From: Verrucomicrobiales bacterium
GTDB taxonomy: Bacteria > Verrucomicrobiota > Verrucomicrobiia > Limisphaerales > SXQI01
Length of the DNA: 11,205 bases
Assembly (NCBI GenBank): GCA_005793025.1
Contig: SXQI01000181.1
Location: 1 to 11,205, forward strand
Direction of reading: 5' to 3'
The position numbers were made by a program, and so were the translations under genes. The first letter of the stretch is position 1. Each line of letters opens with the position of its first letter. This document shows, piece after piece, positions 7,612 through 11,205 of this stretch. The notes beneath the pieces are model-generated. The model made no database searches. It was not told the DNA's origin and saw only the letters and a list, made by a program, of their open reading frames with translations.

Positions 7612-7644
7612 ACTTTATTCGTTAATTCGTTTAATTCGTAACCC
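7612..7644 (+). repeat. 33-bp AT-rich dispersed repeat, copy 1 (diverged)
   Basis: Begins ACTTTATTCGTTAATTCG and runs to TAACCC. It matches copies at 8333-8365 (inverted) and 8892-8924 except for two substitutions. Internally it is three loose 8-bp units of the form ATTCGTTA. It overlaps the left side of the terminator hairpin at 7640-7660. Confidence 0.8.
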
Positions 7645-7660
7645 CTCCAGAGGGGTTTTC
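7640..7660 (+). terminator. Intrinsic terminator, FG-GAP/phosphorylase operon
   Basis: AACCCCT (7640-7646) and AGGGGTT (7651-7657) form a perfect 7-bp stem around a CCAG loop, with a short T-run (7656-7659). It lies about 170 bp after the phosphorylase stop and is the first classical terminator shape on the plus strand after that gene. Confidence 0.55.
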
Positions 7661-7778
7661 GATGGTTAACTACACTTTCTACTCTTAAAGGATGTTTTTT
7701 GTTGCTTTTAAGCACTATTTAATGTTTCTTTGAGGTGTAGTTGGCAGTGGATCATTCCATGATCGCCTTCTTAAGTTG

Positions 7779-7808
7779 AAAAAACCTCTAGAAATACCCT
7801 CCTAGAGG
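7779..7808 (-). terminator. Intrinsic terminator of the small membrane-protein gene
   Basis: Read on the minus strand, CCTCTAG (7808-7802) and CTAGAGG (7791-7785) form a perfect 7-bp stem with a 10-base loop, followed directly by T6 (7784-7779). It lies about 105 bases after the stop of the 7915-8223 gene, on the same strand. Confidence 0.65.
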
Positions 7809-7857
7809 GATCCTCCCCTATTCTCAGATTCTTATAGAATCTTGAGCTGGATCATCC

Positions 7858-7884
7858 ACGCCGCTAGTGCGGCGTTGTGTTTTC
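7858..7884 (+). terminator. GC-rich hairpin followed by T-rich tract, possible plus-strand terminator
   Basis: ACGCCGC (7858-7864) and GCGGCGT (7869-7875) form a perfect stem around TAGT, followed by a tract rich in T (7876-7884). No gene on the plus strand ends nearby, so it would serve readthrough from the left, an unannotated RNA, or simply protect the end of the converging transcript. Confidence 0.35.
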
Positions 7885-7914
7885 TAGTGATCACTTCGTG
7901 ATGTTTAGAGGTCA

Positions 7915-8223
7915 TCATCCTCCTCCGTCGCCTGAGTCACTATTATCCCACCAACCACCGTAGGTTCCGCCGCTATCCCAACGACTGCTCAGGGTGTCGC
8001 CCACGATGGCGATACCGATGATAAACAGAGGCACTCCTAGGATCGATGGCGTCCATTTCCAAAAAGCCAGCAACATGAAGGCAGTTCCTGCCACTCTCAT
8101 AGCCCATTTGAGGAGCCAAGGTTCGTATTTCTCGCGGAACCGATCCCACCACATTCGACGCTCGAACCGTCGAAGGCTACGTAGGACCTGTTGGGCTAGT
8201 TTTTTATCTTCCTCGGGTGTCAT
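7915..8223 (-). CDS. Small membrane protein, unrecognised family
   Basis: A 102-residue protein I cannot assign to a family. The N-terminal ~30 residues are charged and helical (TPEEDKKLAQQVLRSLRRFERR), followed by a WWDRFREKYEPW aromatic/charged segment. Two hydrophobic stretches follow (about 40-57 and 60-75, LLKWAMRVAGTAFMLLAFW and SILGVPLFIIGIAIVG), which probably form a membrane hairpin. The C-terminal ~25 residues are rich in Gly, Trp, Asp and Ser (GGTYGGWWDNSDSGDGGG). By the positive-inside rule the basic N-terminus should be cytoplasmic. It stands alone on the minus strand between repeat blocks, with a good terminator downstream, which supports it being a real gene. GGG lies directly before the ATG, too close for a normal Shine-Dalgarno. 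Function unknown. Confidence 0.72.
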   Translation of the reverse strand: MTPEEDKKLAQQVLRSLRRFERRMWWDRFREKYEPWLLKWAMRVAGTAFMLLAFWKWTPSILGVPLFIIGIAIVGDTLSSRWDSGGTYGGWWDNSDSGDGGG

Positions 8224-8332
8224 CCCTGTCTTTGGTGGTGCTTAAAAACCTCGTTGTTCCGGTGTGAGCCCCCAAATTAGTCCCGTTTGTGCCTTTCCGC
8301 AAATCGTGATGGCGTCGCCGGAGGATGTTGTG

Positions 8333-8365
8333 GGGCTACGAAATAAACGAATTAACGAATAAAGT
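8333..8365 (-). repeat. 33-bp dispersed repeat, copy 2 (inverted)
   Basis: Its reverse complement is identical over all 33 bases to copy 3 at 8892-8924. Read forward it begins GGGCTACGAAATAAACG and ends AATAAAGT. With copy 3 it bounds a 592-bp segment in terminal-inverted-repeat fashion. No clear target-site duplication flanks the pair. Confidence 0.85.
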
Positions 8366-8432
8366 CCTTTTTAAACCCGACATTAACCGGCGTGATCGAA
8401 CCCGTTGATGGAGTCTTGTGGAGTGGTGCTGG

Positions 8433-8501
8433 GACGTGAGGCTTTTGTTTTTTTTTAATGCTCTAAGCCGCCACCCCTTCAGGGTGGGGAATTCTCACGT
8501 C
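8433..8501. repeat. 8-bp inverted repeat enclosing a T9 run and a nested hairpin
   Basis: GACGTGAG at 8433-8440 is the exact complement of CTCACGTC at 8494-8501. Inside are a T9 run and the CCACCC/GGGTGG hairpin (8471-8476 with 8482-8487). Confidence 0.5.
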
Positions 8502-8504
8502 GTT

Positions 8505-8541
8505 GAACCGGTGGTGTCGCTCCGCTCAACCACCGGCTACA
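8505..8541 (+). repeat. 37-bp palindromic module A
   Basis: CCGGTGGT (8508-8515) and ACCACCGG (8529-8536) are perfect arms around a 13-base centre. The 37 bases match module B at 8743-8779 in reverse complement with two differences. Dispersed sequences built on a CCGGTGGT...ACCACCGG palindrome are familiar from PVC-group genomes (recollection, not a search). Confidence 0.8.
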
Positions 8542-8641
8542 GGCAACCACCACTCTGGGGTGAAGCGGGCACGCGGCCAACGTGACGACCATCGGAAATG
8601 CCCGTACACATGAGCAGAAACGCCGTTAACATAGCGATGCA

Positions 8642-8757
8642 ATGCCAGAGGCACACGACCTTGTCACCGGTGGTTGATTCGAAGCCCGAGGCATCTCCGC
8701 TTGCGTCTGCTGCTTGTGCTGATGCCGGAGGCATCCTGAGCTTGTAGCCGGTGGTTG
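8642..8757. repeat. Two-copy direct repeat, period about 80 bp
   Basis: Copy i (8642-8677) and copy ii (8722-8757) share the order ATGCC-loop-GGCA hairpin, about eight bases, TTGT, two bases, CCGGTGGTTGA, with one single-base gap. Copy ii continues into the second arm of module B. Copy i does not, so it is a half-module; its CACCGGTG (8665-8672) is itself palindromic. Confidence 0.65.
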
Positions 8758-8779
8758 AGCGGAGCGATACCACCGGATC
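8743..8779 (-). repeat. 37-bp palindromic module B
   Basis: Arms CCGGTGGT (8748-8755) and ACCACCGG (8769-8776) enclose 13 bases that are the complement of the centre of module A. Modules A and B are inverted, agree at 35 of 37 positions, and enclose 201 bp. Confidence 0.8.
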
Positions 8780-8891
8780 TTACGCCCCAATTTCCCGCAC
8801 CCCGGCAGGGGTGCCAGCACCTCCCAATGACATCGGATTTGATCGTCAAATCCCTTCGCCAAAAAACATCTCTCCGGATTTGGTTCGCCAT

Positions 8892-8924
8892 ACTTTATTC
8901 GTTAATTCGTTTATTTCGTAGCCC
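8892..8924 (+). repeat. 33-bp dispersed repeat, copy 3
   Basis: Begins ACTTTATTCGTTAATTCG and ends CGTAGCCC. It is identical to the reverse complement of 8333-8365. It lies 59-91 bases upstream of the parB ATG, so it may contribute to the parB promoter region. Confidence 0.85.
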
Positions 8925-8955
8925 GTTCGGTGGGTGAAAGGGTGAATTGACTTTC

Positions 8956-8973
8956 TTGTGGGGTGTTCCACAA
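8956..8973 (+). promoter_or_regulatory. Inverted repeat just upstream of the parB start
   Basis: TTGTGG (8956-8961) and CCACAA (8968-8973) form a perfect 6-bp stem around GGTGTT, nine bases before the ATG. It could fold at the ribosome-binding region. TGTTCCAC (8964-8971) equals one half of a parS-like site, but the other half is absent. Confidence 0.35.
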
Positions 8974-8982
8974 TCAAGGCTC

Positions 8983-9903
8983 ATGTCCAAATCTGCATTG
9001 GGACGGGGTTTGGGAGCTTTGATGGGGGGGATTTCGTCGCTGGAGAAATCTCTTGTATCAACCTCCGCCCAAGTCACCCCACAAGCCCCCGCGTTGGTGG
9101 ATCTCCGCGAACGGGTGGAGGTTGTGCCGTTGGCGAAGATTCGCCCGTGCGCATTCCAGCCTCGGCGGGATTTTGCTGTGGATTCGCTCCATGAATTGGC
9201 GGAATCGATTCGGTCACAGGGGGTATTGCAGCCGCTTTTGGTGCGTTTGGTAGGGGACCATTATGAGTTGATTGCGGGCGAACGCCGATGGCGTGCGGCT
9301 CAATTGGTAGGGCTCTCGGAGCTTCCGGTGCTGGTTCGTGCAGCGGATGATGGCAAGGTGCTTGAATTGGCTTTGATTGAGAATCTTCAACGCGAAAACC
9401 TGAACCCGATCGAGGAAGCGGCAGGGTATGGATTGTTGATCCAACAGTTCCGTCTCAAGCAGGAGGAGATCGCGACAAGGGTTGGAAAAAGCCGAACTTC
9501 GGTGACCAATGCGCTGCGTTTGTTGCAGCTCCCTCAAAGCGTGCAGCAACAAGTGCGGGCGGGAGAGCTTTCGATAGGCCATGCTAAGGTGATCTTGAGT
9601 CTGGACACGGCGGAGGCTCAAGCCATGCTGGCGGGAAGGGTGATCCGCGAAAACCTGAGTGTGCGTCAGACCGAGGAGGTCGTGGCCGAGCTTCAGACCT
9701 CGCGAACTGCCGCAAAGACTTCTGCATCGGCCAAGGGTGCTCCGGATATCCACGTCAAAGCGTTGCAGACGCGGTTGCAGGAACATTTTGGGACCAAAGT
9801 CTCGGTGCGTTACCGCAAGGGCAAGGGGGCTGTGGAAATTCGATTTTTTAGCGATGACGATCTGGATCGTGTGCTGGGCCTACTAGGGGTTCAAGCCGAT
9901 TGA
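8983..9903 (+). CDS. parB: Chromosome-partitioning protein ParB (Spo0J/Noc-type CTPase)
   Basis: A 306-residue protein that loads at parS sites, spreads as a CTP-dependent clamp and works with ParA to segregate the origin region. The N-terminal ALGRGLGAL (5-13) is the usual ParA-interacting tail. The CTP-binding ParB domain follows, with FQPRRDF (58-64), LIAGERRWRAA (96-106) and LIENLQRENLNPIEEA (131-146). The helix-turn-helix is about 158-180 (QEEIATRVGKSRTSVTNAL). The C-terminal ~50 residues (from about 255) are the dimerisation domain. The ATG at 8983 is chosen because it gives the conserved MSKSALGRG beginning; an upstream in-frame TTG at 8947 would add twelve unconserved residues. No parA is adjacent: the upstream region is repeats. 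Downstream genes follow closely on the same strand. Confidence 0.97.
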   Translation: MSKSALGRGLGALMGGISSLEKSLVSTSAQVTPQAPALVDLRERVEVVPLAKIRPCAFQPRRDFAVDSLHELAESIRSQGVLQPLLVRLVGDHYELIAGERRWRAAQLVGLSELPVLVRAADDGKVLELALIENLQRENLNPIEEAAGYGLLIQQFRLKQEEIATRVGKSRTSVTNALRLLQLPQSVQQQVRAGELSIGHAKVILSLDTAEAQAMLAGRVIRENLSVRQTEEVVAELQTSRTAAKTSASAKGAPDIHVKALQTRLQEHFGTKVSVRYRKGKGAVEIRFFSDDDLDRVLGLLGVQAD

Positions 9904-9914
9904 TTATTGTCGAG

Positions 9915-9934
9915 TCCACCTAAAAAAAGGTGGA
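9915..9934 (+). promoter_or_regulatory. parB-pfkB intergenic hairpin that pairs an AGGTGG sequence
   Basis: TCCACCT (9915-9921) and AGGTGGA (9928-9934) are perfect complements around an A6 loop, 12 bases after the parB stop. AGGTGG resembles a Shine-Dalgarno sequence but lies 15 bases before the ATG at 9949. The hairpin could hide it or act as an attenuator or weak terminator. Translation of parB would end too early to open it directly. Confidence 0.4.
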
Positions 9935-9948
9935 TGCATTTTATTCTG

Positions 9949-11070
9949 ATGAACACTCCTGAATTACGCGAGCACACGGCACTCGCTCTTGAATCTCAAG
10001 CGGCCCATTTATCGGGCCTTTCTGCCTTTGTCGGTCTGGACGGTTTTGTGGATGAGATCATTCACGCGGTGGATGTCCGCACTTCGGTGGATTCGTTTAC
10101 TCCGATCCCCACATTGGCCGCGATGGGTCATCGTATTGTCGAGGCGGCAGGAAAAAGTGCCAACCTCGAATTGGTCACGGTGCGGACCAAACTCGGTGGG
10201 AACGGCCCGATCATGGCAAATGCTTTGGCGACACTCGGCCTTCGGGTGACGTATGTCGGCGGCCTAGGCTACCCCACATTGCATCCGGTATTCGAAGATT
10301 TCGCACGCCGTGCGACGGTGCATTCCATCGCGCCTCCAGGGCATACCGACGCGATCGAGTTCATGGATGGTAAGCTCATGCTCGGGAAACACACTCCTCT
10401 GGCAGAGATCCATTGGAAGAACCTGCAAACCCGATTGGCACCCGGATTTTTCCCCAGACACCTCTCGCAATCAAGCCTCGTGGGCTTCGTCAATTGGACG
10501 ATGATCCCGTTCATGAGCGAGATCTGGGAATCGTTGCTCACGGAATGCTGCCCCACGATGGATGGACCTCGGCGATTGATCTTTTTTGATCTGGCCGATC
10601 CGCAGAAACGTCCCCCTGCAGATATCCGGCACGCGATGGATCTGATCCGGCGATTCCAGAAACATTTTAATGTGATCCTTGGGCTCAACGAAAACGAGGC
10701 CGAGGAAGTGGGCACTGTGCTGGGCTTCCAACGACCGACGGACGATGCCGCAGGTTTGGCGGTGTTGACGCGACAGATTTTTGAGTCCTTGCAAATTGAT
10801 TCCTTGGTGGTTCATCCCGTTTCTTACGCCATGGCGATGACTCAAAGAGGCCTCGATACAATCAAAGGACCTACCATCAAAAAACCCGTCATCACCACCG
10901 GAGCGGGAGATCATTTTAATGCTGGCTTTTGCCTCGGCAAATTGCTGGGTCTATCCAATGCAGCCTGTATTTTAACCGGCGTCACCACCAGCGGTTACTA
11001 TGTCCGTACCGGCAACTCGCCCACCGTCAATAACCTCTCACACATGATGCGGCTCTGGCCTGAAGCCTGA
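9949..11070 (+). CDS. PfkB-family carbohydrate kinase, substrate unknown
   Basis: A 373-residue cytoplasmic kinase of the ribokinase/PfkB fold, phosphorylating a sugar or nucleoside with ATP. The N-terminal VGLDGFVDEI (28-37) is the substrate-lid beta-strand region, with the acidic Asp31 placed as in ribokinases. KLGGNGPIMANALATLG (about 82-98) is the first PfkB signature. LGLNENEAEEV (about 244-254) is the usual NxxE motif. TTGAGDHFNAGFCLG (317-331) is the second signature, with catalytic base Asp321. The protein is longer than typical ribokinases (~310) through an insertion between about 140 and 215. I chose the ATG at 9949; an ATG at 9934 would add five residues and a TTG at 9907 fourteen, with no conservation evident. 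It lies 45 bp after parB and 31 bp before def, probably in one operon. Cell-division linkage is not implied by sequence. Confidence 0.9.
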   Translation: MNTPELREHTALALESQAAHLSGLSAFVGLDGFVDEIIHAVDVRTSVDSFTPIPTLAAMGHRIVEAAGKSANLELVTVRTKLGGNGPIMANALATLGLRVTYVGGLGYPTLHPVFEDFARRATVHSIAPPGHTDAIEFMDGKLMLGKHTPLAEIHWKNLQTRLAPGFFPRHLSQSSLVGFVNWTMIPFMSEIWESLLTECCPTMDGPRRLIFFDLADPQKRPPADIRHAMDLIRRFQKHFNVILGLNENEAEEVGTVLGFQRPTDDAAGLAVLTRQIFESLQIDSLVVHPVSYAMAMTQRGLDTIKGPTIKKPVITTGAGDHFNAGFCLGKLLGLSNAACILTGVTTSGYYVRTGNSPTVNNLSHMMRLWPEA

Positions 11071-11101
11071 TCCCCACAACCCATCCCAGTCATCGATCTC
11101 T

Positions 11102-11205
11102 ATGGTGCTCGCAATCACAAAATATGGAAATCCGGTGCTCCGCAAAAAAGGTGCGCTGATTCAGAAATTCACTCCAGAAATTCAGACGTTGATTACGCAC
11201 ATGTA
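11102..11205 (+). CDS. def: Peptide deformylase, N-terminal fragment (cut by window edge)
   Basis: Only the first 34 codons are in the window. MVLAITKYGNPVLRKKGALI, then a helix ending LITHM, is the characteristic beginning of peptide deformylase, the metal-dependent enzyme that removes the formyl group from nascent proteins at the ribosome. The metal-binding EGCLS and HExxH motifs and the GxGLAAPQ motif should lie to the right of the window and cannot be checked. The ATG at 11102 gives the usual length before YGxPVLR. It follows the PfkB gene by 31 bp with no terminator between. Confidence 0.88.
   Translation, partial: MVLAITKYGNPVLRKKGALIQKFTPEIQTLITHM

Larger units (their letters stand above)
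7471..7914. other. 444-bp gene-free, hairpin-rich intergenic region
   Basis: No credible coding sequence lies here; the reverse-strand frame across 7388-7582 is a Gly/Arg/Leu product of the 9-bp repeats. The stretch holds the 9-bp repeat arms, one copy of the 33-bp repeat, terminators for both flanking genes, and several further hairpins. These are AACTACAC/GTGTAGTT (7668-7675 with 7735-7742), CTTAAA/TTTAAG nested inside (7684-7689 with 7707-7712), GATCAT/ATGATC (7750-7755 with 7759-7764), AGATTC/GAATCT (7826-7831 with 7837-7842) and ATCAC/GTGAT (7890-7894 with 7898-7902). The middle part is AT-rich. Confidence 0.6.
8224..8982. other. 759-bp gene-free, repeat-rich region upstream of parB
   Basis: Frames of 60-78 codons on both strands here are products of the palindromic repeats and lack any family resemblance or start signal. 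The content is two copies of the 33-bp repeat, two 37-bp palindromic modules, a direct repeat of about 80-bp period, and further hairpins: CCACCC/GGGTGG (8471-8487), GATGCC/GGCATC (8721-8735) and GCACCCC/GGGGTGC (8797-8814). There is also a T9 run at 8448-8456. Positions 8224-8332 and 8366-8430 show nothing I recognise. Confidence 0.65.

Noticed and set aside
7620..7740. AT-rich stretch as a replication origin, given parB nearby
   Set aside because: No DnaA-box clusters, no dnaA or gidA-type neighbours, and no full parS site.
8448..8456. T9 run as a terminator
   Set aside because: No adequate GC stem directly precedes it on the plus strand, and no gene ends nearby.
8537..8891. Short overlapping minus-strand frames of 75-78 codons
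   Set aside because: They translate palindromic repeats, overlap each other in different frames, and lack start signals or family features.

Overview
The window reads as ordinary bacterial chromosome, most likely from a Verrucomicrobiota or related PVC-group bacterium. This is an inference from protein families and repeat style: a long adenosylcobalamin-dependent NrdJ with a basic N-terminal tail, an FG-GAP/ASPIC (CRTAC1-like) secreted protein, weak Shine-Dalgarno signals, and palindromic intergenic repeats of a kind common in that group. There is no tRNA, rRNA, CRISPR array or recognisable transposase.

Layout. Positions 1-2712 (minus) hold most of nrdJ, whose C-terminus lies outside the window. 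Its 286-bp leader carries a strong palindrome over a plausible promoter. Positions 2999-4914 (minus) hold a two-gene two-component operon, a LytS/YehU-type histidine kinase followed with ATGA overlap by a LytTR response regulator. Divergent from it, 36 bp away, is a 615-residue membrane-anchored FG-GAP/ASPIC protein (4951-6798), followed after 18 bp by a nucleoside phosphorylase/nucleosidase superfamily gene (6817-7470). The divergent arrangement suggests that the two-component system could regulate the secreted protein, but the sequence does not prove it.

Positions 7471-8982 are the least ordinary part. The only credible gene is a small orphan membrane protein (7915-8223, minus). The rest is dense repeat: two arms of 9-bp tandem repeats facing each other, a run of about six consecutive hairpins including likely terminators on both strands, three copies of a 33-bp AT-rich repeat, and a pair of 37-bp palindromic modules. 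Two of the 33-bp copies are identical, inverted, and form the ends of a roughly 590-bp gene-free segment that also contains the inverted 37-bp pair. This looks like a small non-autonomous repetitive element.

Positions 8983-11205 (plus) hold a compact probable operon: parB (chromosome partitioning CTPase/DNA-binding protein, with no parA next to it), a PfkB-family sugar kinase, and the start of def (peptide deformylase), which runs off the right edge. I see no clear new multi-gene system. The best leads are the repeat-bounded segment at 8333-8924, the 9-bp repeat array at 7489-7586, and the hairpin-rich stretch at 7640-7902.
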